A stretch of DNA of 64,000 nt from Bacteroidota bacterium (lineage in GTDB: Bacteria > Bacteroidota > Bacteroidia > B-17B0 > Aurantibacillaceae), in assembly GCA_016185125.1 (NCBI GenBank), contig JACPOC010000052.1, positions 1 through 64,000 of the forward strand, read 5' to 3'. Shown one piece after another: positions 35,617 to 45,922 of the stretch; within the stretch, counting starts at the first letter, position 1; each line of letters starts with the position of its first letter. The position numbers and the translations under genes were made by a program. Below the pieces are notes generated by a model. That model worked only from the letters and a program-made list of their open reading frames with translations, made no database searches and was not told where the DNA came from.

Positions 35617-37644
35617 TTAATTTTTTATAAGTTTTAGTGTTCTCATACCTTCAGGAGTACTTATTTGAAGAAAATAAATTCCAGCCTTTAAATTTTCATA
35701 AGGCCGAATAGAAAATTTATCTGGTTCTAATTGAGTTACTTCAATTTTTATTTCTCTTGAAAGAACATCAAAAAGTTTTAATGAGCTGAAATTTGAATTT
35801 ACACTCAACTTTAACGTAAGCATTTCATTAAAAGGATTAGGAAAAATTGAGATGTGTTGCAAGGATAAATTTTCAGTTTTTTTTCCGGTAATGCTGCTCA
35901 CATTTATATCATCAATAAAAATATTGTTTCCGGCGCCGCTAACATCAGACATAAAAGTAAATTTAAAATATACTTTAGAGTTTCCTGAAAAATTCTGAAG
36001 GTTTAAATTTTCTATTTTCCAATGAGAATTTAAAGGATTTAAATAGGCCTGGGTTTTAAAACCGCCGGTTGTATTTAATTGCGCGCCAATTTTCGAATAT
36101 ATATTAGTCCAGGTTAAACCGCAATCCGTGCTCACTTCAACAGTTAATTGATCATTATTGGCACTTGTTTTTTGTGCATAAGCATAGGTGAAGTTTAAAA
36201 AAGCACTAGAAGTATTTTGCAAATTAAACGCAGGAGAAAACGCATTAACTCCTTCGCTGGGATTATCAAAGTAATTATTTACCCATAAGGATTTACTCCC
36301 TGTTGCGCCCGTAGCATTATTTTGTAAAAACGGACTGCCAAATTGCGGAGTGCTTGCAATCCATAAAGCATTGGGAAAAGTGATGTTTTCAAAACTTTCA
36401 ACCACATTTGTAATACCTGAATTAGCACCGGCCAAAACAGTTACTTCTTGTTTTGTTAAAGTATCGGTGCCAAAAGAATTTCCAACCGTTAATTTAACCG
36501 AGGCTAAACCTGCAGTAGAAAACGTTAGCGAACCATTTTGCAGAGTAGATGTATTAACTGCGGTAGGCGAAGTCCACGTCCAATTAGTAACTGCGCCATT
36601 GTAACTATAATCTGTAAAGCTGATGGGATTACCAACACAAGTTACAAAAGTGTTGGGCACAAATTCTGCCTTTGGAGCACAATTGGATAAAGGATTTATA
36701 AGTCCGGTAGCAATAAGGTTTGCGTTAGAAGAAAGATTATCACGATTGGCCACTGTACTATTTAAGCAATTATGCATTCTATTTTTTTGCCCTTGCGTAA
36801 ACATAATGCTGCAAAATGCATATTCCATATAATTCTGAACATTTTCAGTAACTCCCGAGGTACAATTAATGGCATTAGTAAGATCGCAGGAAGTGAAACC
36901 TTGGGTAATTGGCGTATCTCCAACTGCATCATCACCACAACTAACACCGGGATTATTGGTACTGCCCCATACGTGCTGCAAATTTAAAAAGTGACCAACT
37001 TCATGTGTTAAGGCTCTTGAACCAAAAGGAGATGCAGTGCCAATGCTTCCAAAATATGAATTTAAAATAACAATTCCATCCATTAACGGACTTACGCTTC
37101 CCGGATAATAGGCATATCCTGCCATACCTGAGGGCATTGAAGCTACCACGTAAATATTCAGATATTGAGCCGGATTCCAAGTATATTTATAACTGTACTG
37201 GTTAATTGTCCAGTTAGTATTACTATCGTAATGCCTGGTAATACCGGTTGTACAGTTACCGTACTCATCTTTTGTTGCCAAAGAAAATTGAATGCTGCAA
37301 TCGGAAGCAATGCCTTGAAATTGAGTAACAATATTAATAGTGTCTGCATTTTTTTTTCTAAAATCTCTGCAAAGAATAGCCATGGCATCATTTACCTGTG
37401 CATCACTTATATTATCACTCCCGCCCTGATGTAAAATATGCACAACAACAGGTATTGTAAACGAATTACTTATTGCTACATTCGTTTTATTCATTTGATT
37501 TTTTAATAATTCTTCATATTTAGTTTTTGCTCCAGGAACACTCTCGTACAAACTTTCTATAGCATAATTGAATCCGCAATTCATCTGACTGAACGATGAG
37601 TTACAAAAACATAAAAGAATAAATATTTTTAATAAAAATTTCAT
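35617..37644 (-). CDS. Secreted M43-family metalloprotease with T9SS sorting domain
   Basis: A 675-residue protein. Signal peptide MKFLLKIFILLCFCNSSFSQ. The M43 (pappalysin) catalytic domain carries HEVGHFLNLQH (zinc ligands His214, His218, His224 and catalytic Glu215) followed by the Met-turn region near NYMEYAFCSIMFTQGQ. A PKD domain follows (about residues 330-405: ISFTDYSYNGAVTNWTW), then a beta-sandwich domain (about 420-585), then a T9SS type A sorting domain (HISIFPNPFNEMLTLKL, GIYFLQIST). It should digest external proteins or process surface proteins after T9SS export. Confidence 0.9.
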   Translation of the reverse strand: MKFLLKIFILLCFCNSSFSQMNCGFNYAIESLYESVPGAKTKYEELLKNQMNKTNVAISNSFTIPVVVHILHQGGSDNISDAQVNDAMAILCRDFRKKNADTINIVTQFQGIASDCSIQFSLATKDEYGNCTTGITRHYDSNTNWTINQYSYKYTWNPAQYLNIYVVASMPSGMAGYAYYPGSVSPLMDGIVILNSYFGSIGTASPFGSRALTHEVGHFLNLQHVWGSTNNPGVSCGDDAVGDTPITQGFTSCDLTNAINCTSGVTENVQNYMEYAFCSIMFTQGQKNRMHNCLNSTVANRDNLSSNANLIATGLINPLSNCAPKAEFVPNTFVTCVGNPISFTDYSYNGAVTNWTWTSPTAVNTSTLQNGSLTFSTAGLASVKLTVGNSFGTDTLTKQEVTVLAGANSGITNVVESFENITFPNALWIASTPQFGSPFLQNNATGATGSKSLWVNNYFDNPSEGVNAFSPAFNLQNTSSAFLNFTYAYAQKTSANNDQLTVEVSTDCGLTWTNIYSKIGAQLNTTGGFKTQAYLNPLNSHWKIENLNLQNFSGNSKVYFKFTFMSDVSGAGNNIFIDDINVSSITGKKTENLSLQHISIFPNPFNEMLTLKLSVNSNFSSLKLFDVLSREIKIEVTQLEPDKFSIRPYENLKAGIYFLQISTPEGMRTLKLIKN

Positions 37645-37705
37645 AAGTCTAACAATTAATTAAAGGTATCAATTTAACTTTAATTATTTTTACCCTAAAA
37701 GAGAA

Positions 37706-38845
37706 ATGGGCGAATCATTAGCAAACCTTAACATAGGTATTTTAGGCGGGGGTCAGTTAGGCCGAATGCTTATACAAAATGCTATCAACCTGAATCTGAA
37801 TATTTCGATTTTAGACCCCGATAAAAATGCTCCCTGTAAACATTTAGTAAAAAAATTTACCTGTGGCAGTCTTAACGATTATGAAACGGTGTTTGATTTT
37901 GGCAAAGATAAAGACATTATAACCATTGAAATTGAAAACGTTAACACAGAGGCACTCAAAAATCTGGAAAAACAGGGTGTAAAAGTTTATCCACAACCTC
38001 ATATTATTGAAATGATACAGGATAAAGGTTTGCAAAAAATGTTTTATCAGAGAAATGATATTCCTAGTCCGGATTTTTTTGTTGTTGAAAATAAAAAGCA
38101 GATAATAAAATACGCCGATTATTTTCCTTTTTATCAAAAGCTTCGTAAAGGCGGGTATGATGGCAAAGGAGTATGCAAATTAGTCAACCCGTATCATCTT
38201 GAAAAAGCCTTTGACGCGCCATGCGTTTTAGAAAGACTTGTAGATTTTGAAAAAGAGCTTTCAGTATTAGTAGCCAGAAATGAAAGTGGAGAAATTAAAT
38301 GTTTTCCTGTGGTGGAATGCGAATTTAATCCGGAGCTAAACCTAGTTGAATTTTTGTTTTCACCTGCCAGCATAAAAAAGAAAACTGAAAAAGAAGCCAT
38401 TGAAATTGCCACTCAGCTTGCTGAAAAACTTGGAATAGTGGGACTTTTAGCTGTAGAGTTTTTTTTAACTAAAGATGGCAAACTACTTGTTAATGAAATT
38501 GCGCCCAGACCTCACAATAGCGGACATCAAACTATTGAAGGCAACATAACCTCGCAATTTGAACAATTTTGGCGTGCAATTTTAAATTTGCCATTAGGCG
38601 ATACCTCAATTGTTAAAGCATCGGTAATGGTTAATTTACTTGGTGATTTTGGTCACGAAGGAGTGGCCATTTATCAGGGAATGGATGATGTTTTAAAATT
38701 CAGTGGTGTGTACATACATCTTTACGGAAAAAAACACACCAAACCTTTTCGTAAAATGGGCCATACAACAATAGTTGATGAAGATATTATAAAAGCTAAA
38801 CAAAAAGCTAAAATTGTAAAACAAATGCTAAGGGTTATTTCTTAA
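37706..38845 (+). CDS. purK: 5-(carboxyamino)imidazole ribonucleotide synthase
   Basis: A 379-residue ATP-grasp enzyme that carboxylates AIR with ATP and bicarbonate in purine synthesis. NIGILGGGQLGRMLIQNAIN is the N-terminal nucleotide site, VKIRKGGYDGKGVCKL-type and LVARNESGEIKCFPVVECE form the grasp, and NEIAPRPHNSGHQTIEG is the catalytic loop. purE, the usual partner, is not adjacent. The start gives MGESLANLN; a -7-like TATTTTTA lies 13 bases upstream (37685-37692). Confidence 0.93.
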   Translation: MGESLANLNIGILGGGQLGRMLIQNAINLNLNISILDPDKNAPCKHLVKKFTCGSLNDYETVFDFGKDKDIITIEIENVNTEALKNLEKQGVKVYPQPHIIEMIQDKGLQKMFYQRNDIPSPDFFVVENKKQIIKYADYFPFYQKLRKGGYDGKGVCKLVNPYHLEKAFDAPCVLERLVDFEKELSVLVARNESGEIKCFPVVECEFNPELNLVEFLFSPASIKKKTEKEAIEIATQLAEKLGIVGLLAVEFFLTKDGKLLVNEIAPRPHNSGHQTIEGNITSQFEQFWRAILNLPLGDTSIVKASVMVNLLGDFGHEGVAIYQGMDDVLKFSGVYIHLYGKKHTKPFRKMGHTTIVDEDIIKAKQKAKIVKQMLRVIS

Positions 38846-38901
38846 TAAATAGATAACCGAGCTCTTAAAAGTTTTAGTACATTGCATATTTGTTAAAATA
38901 A

Positions 38902-40932
38902 GTGAAGCATTCAAAATTTATATTATTTTTCGTTTTAATATTTGCACTCAATCAAAATTGGTTTTCGCAAGTTAGCACTGAATTTTTTGAAAAAATAACC
39001 TCAGGCTTAAAAAAAACGGATATCCTTACCCTTAATAAAGCAAAAGAAAAATTTTATCAGGAATCCTATTTGGAGGCGCTTCCACATTTTGAAAAATTGC
39101 TTACCAATAATCCAAAACTTATAGAGTTAAATTATCTGATAGGTATATGTTATTCGTATGATGCCAATAATGTTTCAAAAGCTATTCAATATATTAATAA
39201 AGCCAACCCTAAAGCAAATGAAATTGATGGTTATTATTTCAATCTTGCTTACGCCTTAGAAAAAAATGATAGTATAGACAGAGCTATTGAAAATTACAGA
39301 ACCGCCCTAATTATTGAAGAAAAAAGTATTGACAGATCCAACAAATTGATTGAAGAAATTAAATACAGAATTAACCGGTGCAAAAAAATCAATGAATTTA
39401 AGCGCAAGAAAAATAACGTAAGGATAAGCAATATCGGTAAACCCATCAACTCAAATGCTTCCGAATATTGTCCGCTTATAACTTCAAATGAATCGGTTAT
39501 GATTTTCACTTACAGAGGCCCTGATTCAAAAGGCGGAAAGCAAGTATTAAAAGGTAAGCAACCGGATGGAACCGAAAAAATAGAATTGTTTTATGAAGAT
39601 ATTTTAATCTCTAAAAAAACAAATGACTCAACCTGGGGGGAGCCTCAAGGAATAGAAAGCATTAACACCATTTTACACGACGCAGCCGTTTGTTTAAATT
39701 TCGACGGCACACAGCTTTTCGTCTATAAAAACATAGGCGCAGGTAACGGCGATCTTTATTTAAGTACTTTAATTAACAACACTTATAGTAAACCGGTGTT
39801 ACAGATAGGCTTAAACAGCCCGCAATGGGAAGGTAGCGCTTGCTTTGTACCACACCGCGATCAGATAATTTTTGCCAGTGAACGTAAGGGAGGTTATGGC
39901 GGAAAGGATCTGTATATAGCCGACAGATTAAAAAACAATGTTTGGGGCAATATAAAAAATCTTGGCCCCATCATAAATACACAGTACGATGAAGATGCTC
40001 CTTTTGTTACCACCGATGGAAAAATTCTTTTCTTTTCTTCCAACAATAATAATAGTTTAGGAGGCTATGATATTTTTAGAAGCGATCTGAAATCTGAAAA
40101 CTGGCAAACTCCGTATAATTTAGGTGCGCCAATAAATACAAAAAATGACGATAAATTTTTTATAGTGAGAGCAGATGGCAAAGTGGGTTATTACTCATCC
40201 TATAAACAAGGCGGTAAAGGCGAACAGGATATATATAAAATTGAACCCGGAATTCCTGGAATACCTATAGAAATGCTGGAGGTTAATGGTTTTGTTACGG
40301 TAGATAATAAGCCCGTTGGTGCCACTATTCAAATTAATTCACTATTTAAAAATAGAAGATTCAGTATCGACCTAAAATCAAATAGCCAAAGCGGAGCTTT
40401 CCTAACAAATCTTCCTGCGGGCGATAAATATGAACTAGTGGTAAAGGTTGATAAATTCCCTCAGCAGGTTATAGAATTAAGTACTATTAATATAGATTCC
40501 TTTTTAGTTTTGAATGTGTTTGCCGATTTTACCTCAGCACCTTACGATAAAAAATTACAGGAACTTACCCGAACAATAAGTGAACTTGAATTTAAAAAAG
40601 ATGCTGAATTTAATAAAGAAGAATTTGCCCAAAAATTTGGAAACACAAAAAAAGACAGCCTTGCGTATAAAGTTCAAATTGGAGCCTATAAAACATTTGA
40701 AAATTTTAACTATAACAACATTCTTGGCTTCCCTAAAATAATAAGATCAACAGACAGCGATTATATTACGCGTTTTATTATGGGGCATTTTGATACTTAT
40801 AACGAAGCTCTGAAACTGCTTAACGAATTAAAAGAGACCAAATTTTTAAAAGGTGCTTTTATCATTGCCAATTACAAAGGCAAAAAAAAATATCTGCATG
40901 AATTAATTACCGAAAAAATTTTAAGTGAGTAA
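38902..40932 (+). CDS. TPR/PD40 envelope protein with CRD-like and SPOR domains
   Basis: A 676-residue exported protein starting with GTG (MKHSKFILFFVLIFALNQNW). Third of three TPR/PD40 proteins in the window. TPR about residues 35-160; PD40 propeller about 175-445 (IIFASERKGGYGGKDLYIAD, ILFFSSNNNNSLGGYDIFRS); a beta-sandwich about 456-545 (FVTVDNKPVGATIQIN). Instead of an OmpA domain it ends in a SPOR-like domain (about 586-676; AYKVQIGAYKTFENFNYNN), which normally binds denuded glycan strands of peptidoglycan. Role in envelope or T9SS assembly is inferred from architecture. It follows purK by about 55 bases. Confidence 0.8.
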   Translation: MKHSKFILFFVLIFALNQNWFSQVSTEFFEKITSGLKKTDILTLNKAKEKFYQESYLEALPHFEKLLTNNPKLIELNYLIGICYSYDANNVSKAIQYINKANPKANEIDGYYFNLAYALEKNDSIDRAIENYRTALIIEEKSIDRSNKLIEEIKYRINRCKKINEFKRKKNNVRISNIGKPINSNASEYCPLITSNESVMIFTYRGPDSKGGKQVLKGKQPDGTEKIELFYEDILISKKTNDSTWGEPQGIESINTILHDAAVCLNFDGTQLFVYKNIGAGNGDLYLSTLINNTYSKPVLQIGLNSPQWEGSACFVPHRDQIIFASERKGGYGGKDLYIADRLKNNVWGNIKNLGPIINTQYDEDAPFVTTDGKILFFSSNNNNSLGGYDIFRSDLKSENWQTPYNLGAPINTKNDDKFFIVRADGKVGYYSSYKQGGKGEQDIYKIEPGIPGIPIEMLEVNGFVTVDNKPVGATIQINSLFKNRRFSIDLKSNSQSGAFLTNLPAGDKYELVVKVDKFPQQVIELSTINIDSFLVLNVFADFTSAPYDKKLQELTRTISELEFKKDAEFNKEEFAQKFGNTKKDSLAYKVQIGAYKTFENFNYNNILGFPKIIRSTDSDYITRFIMGHFDTYNEALKLLNELKETKFLKGAFIIANYKGKKKYLHELITEKILSE

Positions 40933-40950
40933 CTCGGTAAGGGTATTACC

Positions 40951-41369
40951 TCATGGCTTTTTGCGTGTTTTTGTATCGCAATTTTTACAATCCGGGAACC
41001 AGGTTTCGTAAACATCAGGGAGTTTAACAAGATGCCCTTTATCATCTTCAACCGCAATTTCTGTAAAATAAATAATGGTGGCCTTTTTTAATTTATTTAG
41101 TCCCTGAACCATTTCCCCGCTCAGCTTATTATCAAAACCTTCATAAGCTTTTCCCCTGCCTTTAATCCATAATTTAAATGACTTTACTTTATTTGCCTGT
41201 GGATTTCCAAAACGGTCAATTGGCATTAAAGTCAATTCTGTATTATCAAAATAAACTTTAACTAAATTTTGTTCACGCTTAACTTTAATTAAATTGGGTT
41301 CCTGAGCGCAAATATTTTTAGACGATAAATTAAAAATCAAGCAAATAAATATGGTGTAAATAAATTTCA

Positions 41370-41370
<1 letters not shown>
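40951..41370 (-). CDS. Small exported protein of unknown function
   Basis: A 139-residue protein starting with GTG, with signal peptide MKFIYTIFICLIFNLSSKN. The mature part is beta-rich (VKVYFDNTELTLMPIDRFGN) and ends in a C-x2-C pair (WFPDCKNCDTKT). Conserved-looking features are few. The start overlaps the stop of the ABC-F gene by one base (TAGTG), so translation is likely to be coupled. Confidence 0.7.
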
Positions 41371-42989
<1,619 letters not shown>

Positions 42990-43003
42990 TTAAAATAAGG
43001 TGG

Positions 43004-43011
43004 CAAAGATA
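43004..43011 (-). promoter_or_regulatory. -7 box TATCTTTG of the ABC-F gene
   Basis: TATCTTTG on the minus strand is a perfect TAnnTTTG match 17 bases before the start codon at 42986. No -33 TTTG is found at the usual distance. Confidence 0.55.
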
Positions 43012-43046
43012 CGAAATAATTGGCAGGTGTTTAGTAGATTAGCAAA

Positions 43047-43922
43047 GTGAAATTTCTACTCGTTTTAATAGCTTTTTCTGCAACCTGTTTTGCGCAAAAA
43101 AAAATCAGCGGATCAATTACAGATAATATCACCAAACAGCCTGTGCCATTTGTAAGCATTGGTGTTATTGGAAAATCTCTGGGAACCTTAAGTAACGAAG
43201 CCGGAGTATTTGAATTTACTGTTTTCGAAAATCAAAAGAATGACAGTATAAAAATTGCCGCCATTGGCTACAAACCCTTGATTTTTTCGGTTTACGACTA
43301 TTTGAAAGAGCCGCATAAAACAATTATCATGGAAAGTTTACCGGTAATTTTAGACGAAGTAACGGTTAAATCAAAAAAAGTAAAATATAAAACTTTAGGA
43401 ACTACAAAATATACCAAAAACAATTGCACAGGTTTTGTAGATGCCTCCGGAAACTGGAAGGGTTCAGAGGCTGCCATACTTGTTAAAAATAAAGACAATT
43501 GTTTATTTGAATCCTTTCAATTTTTTATTATTCAGAATAAATACGATGACTCGCTTTTGTTTCGGTTGAATTTTTACCAACGCGTTTCCCCTCCTGCTAA
43601 TACCCCCAAATGGTTAGGAGAAGATTGGGTGGGGCCAACCATTTTAAAAAAAGCAATTATTTTTAAAGTAGGAATTAAACAGGGAGAATTTATACTGCCC
43701 TTAAAGCAGTACAACATTCAAACCTCAAAAGATTTTTTTATAAGTCTTGAATGTTTAATGGATGAAATGGAAATTACCAAATTTTGCTATTCGGGCTCCA
43801 TTGATGTTCAATCTTATTTTAAAGTTAAATCGTTTTCAAAATGGCATCGAACTCCCGGCAAAAACGGCAAGCCGGGGGGCGGAGGCGGCGATTTTAACGT
43901 AAAGGTTTCTTATGTGAAATAA
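43047..43922 (+). CDS. Exported protein with carboxypeptidase-regulatory-like domain
   Basis: A 291-residue protein, GTG start, signal peptide MKFLLVLIAFSATCFAQ. Residues about 20-100 form a carboxypeptidase-regulatory-like (CarbopepD_reg_2) domain: KISGSITDNITKQPVPFVSI, GTLSNEAGVFEFTVF, IAAIGYKPLIFSV, then LDEVTVKSKK as in the plug entry of TonB receptors, but no receptor barrel follows. The C-terminal part is a beta domain ending in a Gly-rich loop. Role unknown, probably at the outer membrane. Confidence 0.78.
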   Translation: MKFLLVLIAFSATCFAQKKISGSITDNITKQPVPFVSIGVIGKSLGTLSNEAGVFEFTVFENQKNDSIKIAAIGYKPLIFSVYDYLKEPHKTIIMESLPVILDEVTVKSKKVKYKTLGTTKYTKNNCTGFVDASGNWKGSEAAILVKNKDNCLFESFQFFIIQNKYDDSLLFRLNFYQRVSPPANTPKWLGEDWVGPTILKKAIIFKVGIKQGEFILPLKQYNIQTSKDFFISLECLMDEMEITKFCYSGSIDVQSYFKVKSFSKWHRTPGKNGKPGGGGGDFNVKVSYVK

Positions 43923-43941
43923 AGGTGTTTTACCTTTAAAC

Positions 43942-44286
43942 CTATTTCTTTAAAAAATTAACAATAAAACCCGCCGGACGACCCACAATTGCTCTTTCGC
44001 CATCAATAATAATAGGTCGCTCTATTAAAATGGGATGTTCACTTAAAATTTTTATCCATTGTGAATCTGAAATTTTTTCACTCTTATATTTCTCGATAAA
44101 TAAAGGTTCAGTTTTTCTAACGATATCAATAGGCTTGCACTGCAACTTCACAATTAATTCTTTTAACTCTTTTTTAGTGGGTGGATCTTTAAGATACTCC
44201 CTTATGGTAAAATCGCATTTATTTTCTTCGAGAAGACCTTTAGCTGCGCGACACTTGGAACAACGGGAATTATAATAGATAATCAT
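43942..44286 (-). CDS. ArsC/Spx-like thioredoxin-fold protein
   Basis: About 114 residues. MIIYYNSRCSKCRAAKGLLE has a Cys-x2-Cys at the ArsC active-site position; true arsenate reductases have a lone Cys with a nearby Arg triad, whereas Spx has CxxC. KDPPTKKELKELIVKL, WIKILSEHPILIERPIII and VGRPAGFIVNFL are family blocks (ArsC: HPxLIxRPI). It may be an arsenate or generic glutaredoxin-linked reductase. I chose ATG at 44286; 44301 would add five residues. Confidence 0.78.
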   Translation of the reverse strand: MIIYYNSRCSKCRAAKGLLEENKCDFTIREYLKDPPTKKELKELIVKLQCKPIDIVRKTEPLFIEKYKSEKISDSQWIKILSEHPILIERPIIIDGERAIVGRPAGFIVNFLKK

Positions 44287-44313
44287 AAAAAATTTATTCA
44301 ATGTTTTATATAT

Positions 44314-44541
44314 TTATAATTCGCGCATTTGCAAAAACATGTCGTTAAAGCGCTTGCGTGTAGTTTCAATAAATTCACCGGTAATTTTAGCTTTCAGATT
44401 ATCAACACTTTTAACATCGCTAACCAAAAACTTAAAAATCTGCTCCATAGGGCCGGCCTCAAATTTCACCATGTATTTATCGTTCATGTGAAAAATACTG
44501 ATGGTCATACTTTCATGCGGTATCGAATCAACTATCCTCAT
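44314..44541 (-). CDS. Small conserved cytoplasmic protein
   Basis: A 75-residue protein (MRIVDSIPHESMTISIFHMN, GPMEQIFKFLVSDVKSVDN). It has one beta hairpin and two helices, no signal peptide, no known motif. It overlaps the end of 44528-44980 by 14 bases, so both are read from one mRNA. I recall similar short proteins in other Bacteroidota but cannot name a family. Confidence 0.65.
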   Translation of the reverse strand: MRIVDSIPHESMTISIFHMNDKYMVKFEAGPMEQIFKFLVSDVKSVDNLKAKITGEFIETTRKRFNDMFLQMREL

Positions 44542-44980
44542 CTTTTTTCATTCCTTTTTTAAAATTAAGCAGGTTTTTCATCACCCCCCAAGGGCTCATA
44601 TTTTTATCATTATCCTCATGTATGCGGCTTTGAATGGCATGAGCAAGCAATACAAAATGCTTTTTACCGCTGCGGTTTAAAACTTCTTCGGCCTTATCAT
44701 CGCCATTAATTATATTCGCGCAGGCCGCCCAGTCATAAGCCTTTGCATCAATCAAAAATTTAAAGGCCTTTTCATCATCCCAAATAGCATTAACAAAAGC
44801 GGCCAAAACAAAATGTTTATTTTCCATTAAAAATTTAAAGGCCATTTTATCATCGCGCACAGCATCAAAAACTGCCAGCAATTCTCTGTACCCGTTATTC
44901 ATTAACCAGTTAAAACCCGAAGTGTCTCTTAAAGCATGGCGCGTTAACTGATCAATGGCATGGGTTGAATAATGTTTCAT
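44528..44980 (-). CDS. Helical repeat protein of unknown function
   Basis: A 150-residue cytoplasmic protein composed of at least three ~32-residue repeats of the form (Y/H)xxLAAFxxAxxDDxKAFKFL; see LLAVFDAVRDDKMAFKFLME and VLAAFVNAIWDDEKAFKFLI. The C-terminus is charged (KKGMKKDEDS). The repeats suggest an alpha-helical protein-binding surface. Coupled to the gene at 44314-44541 by a 14-base overlap. No family recognised. Confidence 0.65.
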   Translation of the reverse strand: MKHYSTHAIDQLTRHALRDTSGFNWLMNNGYRELLAVFDAVRDDKMAFKFLMENKHFVLAAFVNAIWDDEKAFKFLIDAKAYDWAACANIINGDDKAEEVLNRSGKKHFVLLAHAIQSRIHEDNDKNMSPWGVMKNLLNFKKGMKKDEDS

Positions 44981-45057
44981 GTACTCAAAGATATTAGTTT
45001 TAAAGTTATCCTATTTAAAAATGTTAATCAACGCATATTTTTTTATACTTTCGGCTC

Positions 45058-45759
45058 ATGCGAAACTGGCCAATTATTCTCCTCTTCTTATCTTTTTTAA
45101 GCTGTACTCACGAAGATAAAACTAACAATGAATTTTATTCTGAAGAAACCGTATATGGCAAAATGGATACTCTTAAAATTGGAGATCAAATTTATAATTA
45201 TCGTACCTCCAACGATACCAATACCCTTTTTAAAAAATTAAATTTACCGGATAGCACCGACAACATTTTTGTTGATAATTGCAAAGAGTTTGTTACCAGA
45301 AAAGCCGACAGTCTTTTTTTTAAATGCGATAACGGTAAAATTATTAAACTTGTAAATGACCGCGGTGAAGATTACACCGTGTTTTTATTTGTAGAATATA
45401 ACCATGATATAAATTATTATGTTGTGAATCAATATCAAATGGAGAGTCAGAATTTTATTTTAATTAATAAGATTACCGGGGAGCCCTTAAAAGCCATCAG
45501 TTACCCAGTAGTATCGCCAAATGCCAATTATTTTGTTTGTGCCAACTCTGATCTTGAAGCAGGTTTCGACGTAAATGGAATTGAGATCTATAGAAAGAAA
45601 AATAAAGCCTACCAATTGGCAGGCTTAAGAGAATTTAAAGATTGGGGGCCAGATCAGTTGAAGTGGAAGAACGACACAACCCTGATTATAAAAGGCTTGC
45701 AACGAAGCGGCGAGGCCAATAAATTTGTTAAAGTTTACAAAGAAATATATTTCAAATAA
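45058..45759 (+). CDS. Lipoprotein of unknown function
   Basis: A 233-residue protein with a short signal peptide (MRNWPIILLFLSFLS) and lipobox LSC, so probably lipid-anchored. The mature part is beta-rich (YVVNQYQMESQNFILINKIT, NANYFVCANSDLEAGFDVNG). There is no catalytic motif. A -7-like box TACTTTCG (45046-45053) lies four bases before the ATG, which would make the mRNA nearly leaderless. Confidence 0.7.
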   Translation: MRNWPIILLFLSFLSCTHEDKTNNEFYSEETVYGKMDTLKIGDQIYNYRTSNDTNTLFKKLNLPDSTDNIFVDNCKEFVTRKADSLFFKCDNGKIIKLVNDRGEDYTVFLFVEYNHDINYYVVNQYQMESQNFILINKITGEPLKAISYPVVSPNANYFVCANSDLEAGFDVNGIEIYRKKNKAYQLAGLREFKDWGPDQLKWKNDTTLIIKGLQRSGEANKFVKVYKEIYFK

Positions 45760-45811
45760 ATCCTATCGGCTAAAAACCGTATCTTCGAATTGCTCTAAAT
45801 CTCCAAAATAA

Positions 45812-45922
45812 ATGAACCAACTTGCACTGCACTTAAACCGGGCTTTTTTTAATAAAAACCTATCTCATCAAATTTTATTTGTTTACGTGTTGTTCTTTTT
45901 ATTGAGTATTAGCAGACACTAA
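45812..45922 (+). CDS. Possible 36-residue membrane peptide
   Basis: MNQLALHLNRAFFNKNLSHQ is followed by a hydrophobic stretch (ILFVYVLFFLLSI) and SRH. It is a complete short frame with a membrane-like segment. It overlaps the last bases of the convergent tcdA gene. Nothing else supports it, and it may be chance. Confidence 0.25.
   Translation: MNQLALHLNRAFFNKNLSHQILFVYVLFFLLSISRH

Noticed and set aside
43920..43938. Small hairpin TAAAGGT/ACCTTTA after the CRD-domain gene
   Set aside because: Only two G-C pairs and no clear T run, so not scored as a terminator.
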